Notes: generated from the sequence alone by a model not told the origin. Positions 15,746 to 25,319 are shown, numbered from the stretch's first letter. The stretch is DNA of 64,000 nucleotides from UBA6022 sp038319685 (GCA_038319685.1 JBBQDN010000006.1:15150-79149); one strand, 5' to 3'. Made by a program: numbers and translations.

Positions 15746-17770
15746 TTAGTTTGCGTGCAACATTTGGGTCAACTGTTGTTCGGTGAGTATTGTCGTTCCA
15801 TACATTTGAGCCTTTTTTACCTTGCTCGAGCCCACCTTGCCACCCGCAACAAGATACGTCGTATCTTTGGCGATTGCTGTTTGAAATGTGCCACCAAGCG
15901 CGCGGATTTGATCAGCCGCATCATCGCGACTCATGGTTTCAAGTGTACCGGTAATCACAAAGTTCCTTCCAAGTAGCTTTCCTGTCTTTTTTACGAAATA
16001 CGGCACAACACCAAGTGATATAAACTTCGCAAGTAGTATTTCGTTATCCTCATCGGCAAACCACGCTACGATTGATTCAGCCACAACCTTACCTATGCCG
16101 TCAACGGCTTCTAATTGATCAATGGTCGTATGTGCGAGCGTGTCAATCGATTCGAATTGATTTGCCAGGTCAATCGCCGTTTGCATGCCAACATGACGGA
16201 TACCGAGGCCCAAGATAAACTTTTCGAGTGGTGGTTGTTTTTTACTCGCAACTGCATCAACGAGTTTTCGGGCTGATATATCAGCAAAGCGATCGAGTTT
16301 CAGGAGATCATCGACAGTCAGTTTATAGATATCAGCGATGTCAGTCACGAGGCCTGCGTCGACAAGCGCAACAACATTTTTCTCGCCTAATGTGTCAATG
16401 TCGAGTGCACTTTTACTCGCATAGTACTCAACCGAACGTTTTAGCATCAAATCACCACTTGCACCTTTCACACGGTAGACGACATCCGTCCCGACACGTT
16501 CAAATTCAAGTTCAGGATACTGTTCATGTAGTGCAATAACATACTCAAATGGTTTAGCATTTTTGGGACGAAGTTCCATGACGACGCTTTCGACCTGTGG
16601 AATAATATCACCTGCTTTAAAAATAACAACGGTATCACCAATTCGAATATCCTTTCGGGCAATTTCATCGGCATTATGAAGGCTCGCATGCTGGACGGTT
16701 GTGCCTGCAACGACAACAGGATCAAATACTGCGACTGGTGTTGCTGCACCGGTTCGTCCAATACTAATGACGATATCTTTGACGATCGTCGTGGCTTGTT
16801 CGGCAGCATATTTATACGCAACAGCAGCACGTGGTTGTTTGCCAACAATCCCCAGTTCTGCAAACTGAGCACGATCGTTTATCTTGACAACCAGACCATC
16901 GGTATTAAACGGCAAGTCACCACGCATATCACCAACCTGGTCAATAAACTTCATTACGTCCGTAACATTCGAAAACACACTCGCTTGGTGATTTCTGGAT
17001 AGACCAAGCGCTGAAATTGCTTCGTACGCAACCATGTTAGTCGGTACATCAGACGGTTCAGTACGGAGTATATCGTATGCCCGAAAATGAAGTGGTCGCC
17101 CAGCAACAAGTTTTGGATCTAATTGACGGATTGTCCCAGCAGCTAAATTACGTGGATTGGCAAATAATGGTTCGCCTGCTTCTAATCGAATATGGTTGAG
17201 CGCATCGAAATCTTTTTTTAGCATAACAATTTCACCACGGATTTCGGTTCGTCCTGATAAAAACTTTTCGTATCCTGTTTCCAGGCGTAGACGGAGCGGT
17301 ATATTTTTGATCGTCCGAACATTTTCCGTGACGTCTTCACCAACAAAACTATCGCCCCTCGTGACTGCTTGAATCAACTCACCGTCTTGATAGATTAACG
17401 CACAGGCCAGTCCGTCCATTTTAATATCGGCAAAAAACTCATGAGTTCGACCAGGTAGTAGTTTTTCCATACGGACCACCCACGCTTCAACTTCTGCTCG
17501 ATCAAATACATCATTCAGGCTCAACATACGCGAACGGTGAGGTACTTTTTGGAACCCTCCGAGTAATTCTCCGCCGACGCGCTGAGTCGGGCTATCACGT
17601 GTGATGAGTTCAGGATGTGCTGTCTCAATTTTTTTTAATTCTCCAAATAAACTATCATATACAGCATCTGTTACCGATGGTACATCGAGGACGTGATAGT
17701 AATAGCTGTATCTTGCTAGTAGGTCACGTAATTCGTTGACGCGTTTGCTAGGCTGGGCTTGCATCGTCAT
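15746..17770 (-). CDS. ligA: NAD-dependent DNA ligase LigA lacking zinc-finger cysteines
   Basis: A 674-residue bacterial DNA ligase that seals nicks using NAD. Present are the Ia domain with Tyr pairs (YSYYYHVLDVPSVTDAVYD), the adenylation motif ADIKMDGLACAL with the nucleophilic Lys, the OB-fold, helix-hairpin-helix repeats and a C-terminal BRCT domain (about 595-674). The Cys4 zinc finger is not recognisable: in its place, near residue 410, is HEQYPELEFERVGTDVVY, then RVKGASGDLMLK, without any Cys. Its start overlaps the end of the upstream membrane-protein gene by 23 bp, so the genes are probably co-transcribed. Confidence 0.95.
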   Translation of the reverse strand: MTMQAQPSKRVNELRDLLARYSYYYHVLDVPSVTDAVYDSLFGELKKIETAHPELITRDSPTQRVGGELLGGFQKVPHRSRMLSLNDVFDRAEVEAWVVRMEKLLPGRTHEFFADIKMDGLACALIYQDGELIQAVTRGDSFVGEDVTENVRTIKNIPLRLRLETGYEKFLSGRTEIRGEIVMLKKDFDALNHIRLEAGEPLFANPRNLAAGTIRQLDPKLVAGRPLHFRAYDILRTEPSDVPTNMVAYEAISALGLSRNHQASVFSNVTDVMKFIDQVGDMRGDLPFNTDGLVVKINDRAQFAELGIVGKQPRAAVAYKYAAEQATTIVKDIVISIGRTGAATPVAVFDPVVVAGTTVQHASLHNADEIARKDIRIGDTVVIFKAGDIIPQVESVVMELRPKNAKPFEYVIALHEQYPELEFERVGTDVVYRVKGASGDLMLKRSVEYYASKSALDIDTLGEKNVVALVDAGLVTDIADIYKLTVDDLLKLDRFADISARKLVDAVASKKQPPLEKFILGLGIRHVGMQTAIDLANQFESIDTLAHTTIDQLEAVDGIGKVVAESIVAWFADEDNEILLAKFISLGVVPYFVKKTGKLLGRNFVITGTLETMSRDDAADQIRALGGTFQTAIAKDTTYLVAGGKVGSSKVKKAQMYGTTILTEQQLTQMLHAN

Positions 17771-18866
17771 CGACTATCTTTCTATAGAGTAAATATATGT
17801 AACTAGACGACCATACGACTGTGAGTGAGCTCATGATGAGAAGACCTACCGGAACAATCGGTACCCAGGATATGTTAGTCCAGACACTCTTAAGCCACGT
17901 GTCAATCAGGATAACAGGAATCATCACAACCACCCAGATGATAGCGACTAAAACAAACAGCCAAAGTAGCCGAAGGAGTATCCGCAGTCGACGGCCAACG
18001 ACCATATCACCTGCTGTCCGCAGTGCTTGCATTGGGTACATCCCCGGCAGAGTCACGACAATCATCGCAATAAACGTACTCGTCACCCAGTAAAGAGAGA
18101 GAATCACTAACAAGGAAGCCACAATCCAAAACGCCATTGCTTCGACACCATCAGTAATAAAGCCTGTTTGTGTCGCCGCCCAAAAACCAAGTGTGGCGAT
18201 AGCTGCCGGGATAAGCTGCACCAAGAACATAAGACTGACTAAAAACGTCGATATAATCGGAGCACCGGCATTATAAAGTCCATCGCGTAGTTTTGGTTTA
18301 TGACCTGCTAATAGTGCACGTAGTAACCATATCGTGCTGAGCCATATAAGTAACGTCACGAGTGGGGCAAATATTTTTTGTGCATCAGTTGGTGTCTGAT
18401 TAATACCACCTAAAATGCCCGTACCAAGTAATATACCTGCTTTACCAATCTCGCCCCAATTGCCTTGTAATATGTCTCCGCTTTGTTGTTTCAACACATC
18501 ACCCAGCTGCGTATACGTGTCCTGCGATGCCAGGCCAACTAATGTTCCGCTGAGGACTGCATAAAGTATCGTGACCCACAAGAATAGTGTTTTATGTTGC
18601 CAAAGTATTTTTCTCACCTGGCCAGTAAAACTCCAGTATGACGGCAGCTGTAATGACCGCGCGTAATCGCGGCGTCGGGTTCGATGAAAACTACGGTGTG
18701 GACGTCGCAGTAATAATGCGGCCGTCCGACGACGCCAGGTTAGCTGTAATCGCATAAGTCTCTGTATACGAGTACGCCGCTCCGGTTCGGATACTTTTCT
18801 TTGTTTACTGTGTGTGACCTTGTTTTTAGGTTGTTTTTTTACGGGTTTTTTTATCGATGTCGGCAT
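17748..18866 (-). CDS. Polytopic membrane protein of unknown function
   Basis: A 372-residue protein. The first 85 residues are extremely basic (Lys/Arg-rich, for example RRRTAALLLRRPHRSFHRTRRR) and cytoplasmic. About six hydrophobic segments follow (around residues 95-115, 165-185, 208-235, 245-270, 300-325 and 335-360). The pattern resembles glycerophosphoryl-diester or DUF-type membrane proteins common in Saccharibacteria, but I cannot assign a family. The end overlaps ligA by 23 bp and htpX lies 17 bp upstream, suggesting one long operon from lemA to the ABC genes. Confidence 0.7.
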   Translation of the reverse strand: MPTSIKKPVKKQPKNKVTHSKQRKVSEPERRTRIQRLMRLQLTWRRRTAALLLRRPHRSFHRTRRRDYARSLQLPSYWSFTGQVRKILWQHKTLFLWVTILYAVLSGTLVGLASQDTYTQLGDVLKQQSGDILQGNWGEIGKAGILLGTGILGGINQTPTDAQKIFAPLVTLLIWLSTIWLLRALLAGHKPKLRDGLYNAGAPIISTFLVSLMFLVQLIPAAIATLGFWAATQTGFITDGVEAMAFWIVASLLVILSLYWVTSTFIAMIVVTLPGMYPMQALRTAGDMVVGRRLRILLRLLWLFVLVAIIWVVVMIPVILIDTWLKSVWTNISWVPIVPVGLLIMSSLTVVWSSSYIYLLYRKIVDDDASPA

Positions 18867-18883
18867 GACGGAACTCGGCTTTC

Positions 18884-19765
18884 TTAGAATTTATTCTCGT
18901 TCGACTGCAGTCGAGCAATACGATCTTCAAGTGGTGGATGGCTGCTAAATAATTTCGAAAAAAATCCTGGTTTTAAAGGGTTACTGAGAAATAAATTCGC
19001 CGATGCACTACTCTGCTTTTCCATAGGGCGACCGTACTGCTGTAATTTTTCGAGTGCACTTACCATCGCTTCACTATCACGGGTGGTGAGTGCACCCGTT
19101 GCGTCGGCCAAATATTCACGCTGGCGACTAATCGCCATCTGCACGATAGCGGCAACAATTGGTGCCAAAATAATGACGACAATTCCAGCGATGTATACGA
19201 TAGGTTGCGTATTATTGTTATTGCGGTCATTCCCTCCAAAAAACAGCATACGAAGTACGATGTCAGACAAAAGCCCGATTGCGCTCACCAAACCAAAAGC
19301 AATCATACTGACACGAATGTCGTAATTACGAACATGACCCATTTCGTGCGCCATTACCGCCTGAAGTTCACGATCACTCATAATGTCAATGAGCCCCGTT
19401 GTGACACCAACTATCGCATGATTGGGGTCACGACCGGTCGCGAATGCATTTGGTGCCGGGTCATTAATGATATAGATCTTTGGTGTTTGCATCCCTGTTG
19501 TAATCGCCAGGTTCTCGACAACACGGAAAAGCCTAGGATTATCACCTTTTTGAATTTCTTGAGCACCCGTCATCGCAACGGCTAATTTACTTGCAAAGAA
19601 ATATTGCAATAATGCATAGATAGCCGCTACTACCAAAATAACGTATGTCATAGAGGTATCGCCAAAATATAGACTCACTATATAGCCGATCGCACCAACG
19701 ATTCCAACAAACACTGCCATAACGAGTATGGTATTTCGTTTATTGGCGGCGATAGCGCTATACAT
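18884..19765 (-). CDS. htpX: Membrane metalloprotease HtpX (M48)
   Basis: A 293-residue M48 zinc protease that takes part in membrane-protein quality control. Two N-terminal membrane helices (about 12-32 and 36-55), the zinc motif MAHEMGHVRN near residue 139, two further membrane helices around 155-215 and the third-ligand region REYLADATGAL are all present. The preceding leader has CAGGAG about 13 nt before the ATG and a TATAAT further upstream. lemA is just upstream, a pairing commonly seen in bacteria. Confidence 0.95.
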   Translation of the reverse strand: MYSAIAANKRNTILVMAVFVGIVGAIGYIVSLYFGDTSMTYVILVVAAIYALLQYFFASKLAVAMTGAQEIQKGDNPRLFRVVENLAITTGMQTPKIYIINDPAPNAFATGRDPNHAIVGVTTGLIDIMSDRELQAVMAHEMGHVRNYDIRVSMIAFGLVSAIGLLSDIVLRMLFFGGNDRNNNNTQPIVYIAGIVVIILAPIVAAIVQMAISRQREYLADATGALTTRDSEAMVSALEKLQQYGRPMEKQSSASANLFLSNPLKPGFFSKLFSSHPPLEDRIARLQSNENKF

Positions 19766-19803
19766 AACGGCAATAACTCCTGTGGTTTAGCTGATTATAG
19801 TAA

Positions 19804-20361
19804 TTAAAATTTCACTTCAACAGGTTTTTCGATCGCAGCAAGGTCTTCGACTTCAAAGAATTCACGAGCAACAAAGCCCAACATGCCAGCAAAGATATTA
19901 TTAGGAAACAATGTAATCTTTGTATTAAGATCACGAACACCACCATTGTAAAAGCGGCGTGATGCCTGAATTTTATCTTCGGTATCGACAAGTTCAGTTT
20001 GTAGCTGAAGAAAGTTTTGATTTGCCTTTAGATCTGGGTAGGCTTCGGCCACAGCGAACAGACTTTTTAACGCACCTTCGAGTTGGTTCTCTGCGGCGGC
20101 AGTTTCCTTGACGCCCTTAGCATTAATAACATTTGAGCGAGCTTCGGTAACGGCTTGAAATACGCCGCTTTCATGGGCAGCATAACCCTTTACTGTGTTG
20201 ACAAGGTTCGGGATCAAGTCAGCACGTCGTTTGAGCTGGACGGTAATATCACTCCACGCTTCATCGACACGAATTTTTAATGTGACCAGTCCGTTATAGG
20301 TAACCCACAGGAATAAGCCAATTAAAACAACGATTCCGATAATGATCCATAATGCAGTCAT
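19804..20361 (-). CDS. lemA: LemA family protein
   Basis: A 185-residue LemA protein: N-terminal membrane helix (IIIGIVVLIGLFLWVTYNGLV), then a long helical domain with the conserved RRADLIPNLVNTVKGYAAHE and a tail FFEVEDLAAIEKPVEVKF. LemA proteins are membrane-anchored and of unknown biochemical role, and they commonly neighbour htpX as here. A clear AAGGGGAAG site precedes the ATG. Confidence 0.95.
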   Translation of the reverse strand: MTALWIIIGIVVLIGLFLWVTYNGLVTLKIRVDEAWSDITVQLKRRADLIPNLVNTVKGYAAHESGVFQAVTEARSNVINAKGVKETAAAENQLEGALKSLFAVAEAYPDLKANQNFLQLQTELVDTEDKIQASRRFYNGGVRDLNTKITLFPNNIFAGMLGFVAREFFEVEDLAAIEKPVEVKF

Positions 20362-20454
20362 AGTTCTTCCCCTTTATTTTACTAACGCAACGCGTTATTA
20401 CCCTTTTATTATACTATTTTCTCGCATTTTCTACGAGAGGAAACATTCTCAATG

Positions 20455-20542
20455 TGGTGCGCAGAGCGGGAATCGAACCCGCACGCCGGTTGAGGGCAAG
20501 AGATTTTAAGTCTCTCGTGTCTACCAATTCCACCATCCGCGC
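20455..20542 (-). tRNA. tRNA-Leu (anticodon UAA)
   Basis: A class II tRNA on the minus strand with acceptor GCGCGGA/TCTGCGC, anticodon stem AGAGA/TCTCT with loop CTTAAAA (anticodon TAA), a variable arm, T-arm GCGGG-TTCGAAT-CCCGC, discriminator A and encoded CCA. Confidence 0.95.
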
Positions 20543-20658
20543 ATATTATATTTATTGTGTTACATGTTACCTGTCGAGTGAACTGTTCGTATGTATCCGA
20601 CACGGTGTCTACGGGTGTTATTAGGGTGCACTTCGAGCAAACCCACCATCCGCGCATA
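20530..20658. repeat. 16-bp direct repeat of the tRNA-Leu 5' end
   Basis: The 16 bases CCACCATCCGCGCATA covering the 5' end of tRNA-Leu (20530-20545) occur again at 20643-20658. The 97 bp in between hold no gene. It may be a remnant of an insertion or deletion at the tRNA, or an att-like scar. Confidence 0.85.
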
Positions 20659-20715
20659 CTAAAAAACCATAGTACTTCCGTATTATATCAATAGTCAAGC
20701 TGATATAATAGGTGG

Positions 20716-21309
20716 ATGAAGCAAGTACTTTTTATTCATGGTGGTGAAAGCTATCGAAGTTATGACGATTACATGAAAGACTTACAGTCACAACCCCTCA
20801 AATACGAGGGCCTACTACATCATAGACGATGGCGAAATTGGATAGCTGAACAGTTAAAGGACGATGACATCCTTACTCCAAATTTTCCAAACGGCTCTAA
20901 TGCTCAGTATTCTGAATGGTGCATCTACTTTGAAAAAATTATTCCCATGTTACGTGATGGCTGTATATTAGTAGGCCATTCACTTGGTGCTATGTTTTTA
21001 GCTAAATATCTTCATAATAATACTCTTCCGTTTACTGCAGCCAAAATAATACTCGTCGCTGGTCGCCACGGAAAGGATGATCCGGATAATCACGCAGGTA
21101 GTTTTGTTGTAGCGTCTGCAGCAGGGCTCGAGCGCAGCTGTAATGAAGTACACTTATTCCACAGTCAAGATGACCCAGTGGTTCCATACATCAGCCTTGA
21201 ACTATTCAAGAATGATCTACCGAGAGCTATCGTTCATTCATACGTCAGCAAAAAGCATTTCAATCAGCCAATGTTTCCAGACATGTTAGAGTTATTGCAA
21301 CAAAAATAG
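20716..21309 (+). CDS. RBBP9/YdeN-type serine hydrolase
   Basis: A 197-residue small alpha/beta hydrolase. The first strand VLFIHGG, the nucleophile elbow VGHSLGAMFL (Ser near residue 90), the acid region HSQDDPVVPY and the final HFNQP give a complete Ser-Asp-His triad in the order typical of RBBP9/YdeN proteins, which are cytoplasmic and of uncertain substrate. A TATAAT box ends 6 nt before the ATG, so the mRNA is probably leaderless. It lies between two tRNA genes of opposite strand. Confidence 0.85.
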   Translation: MKQVLFIHGGESYRSYDDYMKDLQSQPLKYEGLLHHRRWRNWIAEQLKDDDILTPNFPNGSNAQYSEWCIYFEKIIPMLRDGCILVGHSLGAMFLAKYLHNNTLPFTAAKIILVAGRHGKDDPDNHAGSFVVASAAGLERSCNEVHLFHSQDDPVVPYISLELFKNDLPRAIVHSYVSKKHFNQPMFPDMLELLQQK

Positions 21310-21334
21310 CTCCAGAATATCCAGAGCCATTTCA

Positions 21335-21408
21335 TGGAGGCACGTATGGGAGTCGAACCCATTTACAAGGTTTTGCAGACCTCTACGTAACCGTTCCGTC
21401 AACGCGCC
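21335..21408 (-). tRNA. tRNA-Cys (anticodon GCA)
   Basis: The minus strand gives acceptor GGCGCGT/ACGTGCC, anticodon stem AGGT/ACCT with loop containing GCA, T-arm ATGGG-TTCGACT-CCCAT, discriminator U and encoded CCA. Confidence 0.95.
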
Positions 21409-21537
21409 GTACTACGATAGGTATTATACCAGACCTGATTGTATATTTATGCAGGACTTTACTTGTGACTTGATAGAGGTATAATTAACTCCATCCAATA
21501 TACTTAACAACAATATAAAAATATCATCAATTAAGTA

Positions 21538-21566
21538 TTGCTGTATCAAAAATCTATTGGTATACT
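21538..21566 (+). promoter_or_regulatory. Promoter of the tail-fibre-like locus (TTGCTG-17-TATACT)
   Basis: TTGCTG (21538-21543) and TATACT (21561-21566) are 17 nt apart and precede the first gene of the locus by about 30 nt, with GGAG as ribosome-binding site. Confidence 0.7.
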
Positions 21567-21598
21567 AACAGCATTAAGCATAAGTGGAGATCACATTA

Positions 21599-23365
21599 AT
21601 GGCACGACTACCAACCCCTGGGGGAGATTCAAATAACTGGGGTAACCTGTTAAACGATTTCCTCTCGCAAGCACACGCTGCTGATGGCACCCTCAAAACA
21701 GATAGCGTCGGTAGCGCACAAATCGCTTCAGGATCAGTCGTTGCAGCATCTATCGGAAATGGTAGCGTTACCGCGAGTAAACTTGACGGCACAACACAAA
21801 CAGCTCTTTCAAAAGCAACCTCTTCAGTACAAAGTGTCAACAGCCAGATGCCTAACGGTGCCGGGAATGTCACACTTACGCCATCTGATATTGGCGCACC
21901 AACAGCAATTGCTCAACTCAGTGACGTTAACGCATCTGGCGCATCTGACCAGCAAGTGCTTAGCTTTGATGCACTCAGCTCTACATGGTCAGCGGCTACA
22001 GTCAGCAACACACCGATCAATGATGCCTCAACAGTTGTCAAGGGTATCGTTCAGCTCGCTGGTGACCTTGCGGGAACATCGAACGCACCTGTTGTTAATA
22101 AGCTTAGGGGCGTTACTGTTCCTAGTGCAGCACCAGCAAGTGGACAGGTCCTAACAGCTACAGGTGCAACCATAGCAGCCTGGCAAACACCGGCAACTGC
22201 ACCAGTCACCTCTGTTGCAGGAAAAACAGGTGTCGTGACGCTTGTCAAAACTGATGTCGGCCTCACAAACGTTGATAACACCTCTGACGTTGCCAAACCA
22301 ATCTCAACGTTGACGCAAACTGCACTTAACGCCAAAGAAGCAACAGTAACCAGCGGAACAACAACGCAGTACTATCGCGGCGATAAATCATGGCAGACAC
22401 TCGACAAAGCAACTATTGGACTAGGAAACGTTGATAACACCTCTGACGTTGCCAAACCAATCTCAACGTTGACGCAAACTGCACTTAATACAAAGGCTCC
22501 ACTTGCAAGTCCAACCTTTACCGGAACAGTTACTGTTCCAACACCAACAGGCAATACCGACGCAGCAACCAAGGCCTATGTTGACACAACTGCCAGTAGT
22601 GGTACACCTGATGCCAATACGACGACCAAAGGAAAGGTCCAATTAGCAGGAGACCTAGCGGGAACTGCTGCATTACCAGTTGTCGACAAAGTCAAAGGCG
22701 TCACCGTGTCAGGCACAGCGCCGACAACCGGACAAGTCCTTACCGCGACAGGAGTGGCAGCAGCGAGCTGGCAAACACCAAGTGGTGGTGGTGATCCAGC
22801 CGTCGGTGGCGATCTTACCGGTACTGCAAGTAACGCGCAGATCGCGGCAAACGCCGTTGGCACAGCAGAAATCGCGGCAAACGCAGTCACAACAGCTAAA
22901 ATTCTAGATGCGAACGTGACGACAACAAAAATAGCAGACGCCTCAGTCACCGAACCAAAACTGAACATCTCGAACGCTCCAGCGACCAACCAAGTACTTA
23001 GCTGGAACGGCACGGCACTCGCATGGACGACACCTGCCGCACCAACTGGCGGCGCACGCACGGTGACTGCCGTAAAAACAGCTAACTACACTGCTAGTGC
23101 TGGTGAATATGTGATCGCTAACCCAACTGCAGCAGGTTTCACCGTGACACTTCCTGCCAGTGCAGCATCTGGTGCATGGGTCAGTGTCAAGGATCGTGGA
23201 ACAAACTCTAACGCAATCCTCATTGTCCCATCAGCTGGCGACACTATCGAAGATTTCAACGGGAGCACCAGTAACTACGCCGGCGTATCCGTCGCGCTGA
23301 ACACACAAGCCATCTCGATGGACTTTATCTACGATGGAACAAGTATTTGGTACCGAGTAGGCTAA
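21599..23365 (+). CDS. Tail-fibre-like repeat protein
   Basis: A 588-residue low-complexity protein rich in Ala, Thr, Ser, Val and Gly. The N-terminus ARLPTPGGDSNNWGNLLNDF resembles the start of tail/baseplate-associated proteins. The body consists of phage tail-fibre-type modules: paired segments VKGIVQLAGDLAGT and KGKVQLAGDLAGT, two GLTNVDNTSDVAKPIS copies, FTGTVTVPTPTGNTDAATKA, and IAANAVGTAEIAANAV. The C-terminal part ends in TLPASAASGAWVSVKDRG, a trimeric-fibre-like beta domain. The ATG at 21599 is preferred over an upstream GTG because GGAG lies 9 nt before it. There is no signal peptide. Phage-derived structure is well supported; function is inferred. Confidence 0.8.
   Translation: MARLPTPGGDSNNWGNLLNDFLSQAHAADGTLKTDSVGSAQIASGSVVAASIGNGSVTASKLDGTTQTALSKATSSVQSVNSQMPNGAGNVTLTPSDIGAPTAIAQLSDVNASGASDQQVLSFDALSSTWSAATVSNTPINDASTVVKGIVQLAGDLAGTSNAPVVNKLRGVTVPSAAPASGQVLTATGATIAAWQTPATAPVTSVAGKTGVVTLVKTDVGLTNVDNTSDVAKPISTLTQTALNAKEATVTSGTTTQYYRGDKSWQTLDKATIGLGNVDNTSDVAKPISTLTQTALNTKAPLASPTFTGTVTVPTPTGNTDAATKAYVDTTASSGTPDANTTTKGKVQLAGDLAGTAALPVVDKVKGVTVSGTAPTTGQVLTATGVAAASWQTPSGGGDPAVGGDLTGTASNAQIAANAVGTAEIAANAVTTAKILDANVTTTKIADASVTEPKLNISNAPATNQVLSWNGTALAWTTPAAPTGGARTVTAVKTANYTASAGEYVIANPTAAGFTVTLPASAASGAWVSVKDRGTNSNAILIVPSAGDTIEDFNGSTSNYAGVSVALNTQAISMDFIYDGTSIWYRVG
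22267..22488. repeat. 63-bp direct repeat inside the fibre gene
   Basis: A 63-bp stretch coding for NVDNTSDVAKPISTLTQTAL is repeated at 22267-22329 and 22426-22488 with identical or nearly identical sequence and a period of 159 bp (53 codons), a recent internal module duplication. Confidence 0.9.
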
Positions 23366-23475
23366 TAGTGGCACATCAAGTCTAGGCATACGTTAGACGG
23401 ATACAATTATTATCAGTAACGGTGAGATAAATTTATATAGCATTTAGTATTATATATAAAGAAAGGTGAAACACT

Positions 23476-23937
23476 ATGGGATTCGGCGGCGGCGGTAGTA
23501 CAACTAGTATCGGCACATCGACTGATGTTGCCTTAAATACCCCAGTGACCTCACAGGTACTTACGTACGATGGGAGTATTGCAAAATGGAAAAATGCGGC
23601 AGCAAACGGCGCACAAGTTGTCGAATCAGTGAATGTCGTTGCCGCAGCGGGAACGACAGAAACGCTACCCGACGTGACGACGGCAACTATTCATGACGTG
23701 ACATTAACTGCAAACTGTACCTTTACGTTTCCGACACTCGCATCAGGAAAAAGCTTTCTCATCCGAGTTACCCAAGACGCCACCGGTGGACGAACTGTGA
23801 CGTGGCCAGGTAGTGTCAAATGGCCAGGAAATGTCGCTCCGACTCTTACCGGTACGGCGAATAGTCGTGATATCTTTTCGTTTGTTTCTTTTACAGGAAC
23901 AGGTTGGACAGGATTTGTGGTCGGACAGGGTTACTAG
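23476..23937 (+). CDS. Phage tail-fibre C-terminal-domain-like protein
   Basis: A 153-residue protein. The N-terminus is Gly/Ser/Thr-rich (MGFGGGGSTTS). The rest matches the common phage fibre tip domain: CTFTFPTLASGKSFLIRVTQ, then DATGGRTVTWPGSVKWPGN, then a final GFVVGQGY. AAAGGTG precedes the start. The next gene begins 9 nt after the stop. It would be the tip or chaperone-like module of the fibre assembly; location outside the cell is inferred. Confidence 0.75.
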   Translation: MGFGGGGSTTSIGTSTDVALNTPVTSQVLTYDGSIAKWKNAAANGAQVVESVNVVAAAGTTETLPDVTTATIHDVTLTANCTFTFPTLASGKSFLIRVTQDATGGRTVTWPGSVKWPGNVAPTLTGTANSRDIFSFVSFTGTGWTGFVVGQGY

Positions 23938-23946
23938 AAGGCTACA

Positions 23947-25263
23947 ATGCAAGCAGCACGAAGAGCCCTTAACAATTCTTCCGCAGTACAACCTCCTCCT
24001 TGGACACCTGCCAACTTAGGCGACATTGTATGGACACGTCCAACGGGTACTATTCAAGCTCACCCGGTCGTTACCTGGGAATCATTGGTCGGCACAACCG
24101 AAGCAGCACGCCAAGCAGCTGCACCTAACACGCCGACACTTTTGACCTATGCTTTTTTAACAGGTGTAGGCACGGGTGTAAGTGGCGGGGTTATTTTGTC
24201 TCTCCCAAAGGGAATATTTGAAGGTGAAAATGGTTGGACACATGGCTTTGTCAATGATGCTATGATCGGGCTTGGCCAAGGGTACGCAACAGGAATTGCG
24301 GGCCTTGTCGGCGCAGGTTGTCGTTCAACGCCGGGGGTTTCAGGTGCGCAAACAACCTTACGCATGCAGGGAACCGCCCCCGCTTCAACGTTGCCGCAAG
24401 GTAACCTGATTACTGCAAATGGTATTACGGGTGCGTATTTTGCTGGTTTCAATTTAGTAGGTACTCAGACGCAAGGTGACGGTATTTACAATGCGGGGCT
24501 TGTAATTGCGTACTGCACAAACCCTATTGTCGAACGGATGACATTTATCGGTGTATCACCAGGATATGATTCGAAACCTGCAGGCGAAACATTCCAGGTT
24601 AACTTTTTCAGATCAAATAGTGCACTTATCCAGGACTGCGAACTTGATGGTCGCGACACTTCGGGTACGCCAACGTGTGCATCATGGGGCTGGAACACTG
24701 CCGACGATGCTGTCGTAAAGCGCGTATGGCTCCATGACAATGTAGTCGGTATGCTTACGTTCTGGGAGACGGTAAACATTTATACCGAAGATTATTGGGT
24801 GGATCGAGCAGGCTATGTAACAACCGGAGTATCTGGTGCGGCAGCGGGGATTAACCACGAACAGTCCGAAGGAACAATACTGCATATGCGACCACACCTA
24901 CATATGGTAGGTGGCCGAACGGGTACGACCCGTGCAGGCAAACACATATCCATGCATTCGGTCCATGCTGATGTTGGGGCAAACCTACAGGTACTAGAGC
25001 CAGACTTTGAGCCTATTCCCACCAGCAGCACTGGTATGCTGGTTGTTTCGTCTTTGGTAATGTACCATCCAGGTTCACCAGGGCGCTACAATATGACCGA
25101 TTACGCAACCCGCTACGGGTACCAGTATATGTTTACCGATCCTACAATTATCAAAAATGGCGTGTCGCTCATTTGCTCGCCACAGTACGTCGGAACAGTT
25201 GCACAGCCAGGTGGCTGGAACAGTAAAGATCCTACGGTATATTACGCGAAATCTAACGGCTAA
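23947..25263 (+). CDS. Right-handed beta-helix protein, paralogue 1
   Basis: A 438-residue protein. After an N-terminal AARRALNN segment it shows repeated short beta-strand rungs with Gly and Asn turns (ITGAYFAGFNLVGTQTQGDG, IVERMTFIGV, LIQDCELDGRD, VVKRVWLHDNVVGMLTF). This resembles a pectate-lyase-type parallel beta-helix as found in phage tailspikes and polysaccharide lyases. No clear catalytic motif and no signal peptide is visible. It shares the N-terminus and the segments TEDYW/GINHEQ/RPHLHMV with the larger gene downstream, so the two are paralogues. Confidence 0.72.
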   Translation: MQAARRALNNSSAVQPPPWTPANLGDIVWTRPTGTIQAHPVVTWESLVGTTEAARQAAAPNTPTLLTYAFLTGVGTGVSGGVILSLPKGIFEGENGWTHGFVNDAMIGLGQGYATGIAGLVGAGCRSTPGVSGAQTTLRMQGTAPASTLPQGNLITANGITGAYFAGFNLVGTQTQGDGIYNAGLVIAYCTNPIVERMTFIGVSPGYDSKPAGETFQVNFFRSNSALIQDCELDGRDTSGTPTCASWGWNTADDAVVKRVWLHDNVVGMLTFWETVNIYTEDYWVDRAGYVTTGVSGAAAGINHEQSEGTILHMRPHLHMVGGRTGTTRAGKHISMHSVHADVGANLQVLEPDFEPIPTSSTGMLVVSSLVMYHPGSPGRYNMTDYATRYGYQYMFTDPTIIKNGVSLICSPQYVGTVAQPGGWNSKDPTVYYAKSNG

Positions 25264-25319
25264 TAGCTATTAAACAGGCTCGGGCAATAGTCCAGCAAAC
25301 ACAATAAGGAGGTTCAAAC

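Noticed and set aside
20409..20657. 82-residue minus-strand ORF across tRNA-Leu
   Set aside because: It spans the tRNA gene and has no protein-like features; it is a by-product of the tRNA sequence.
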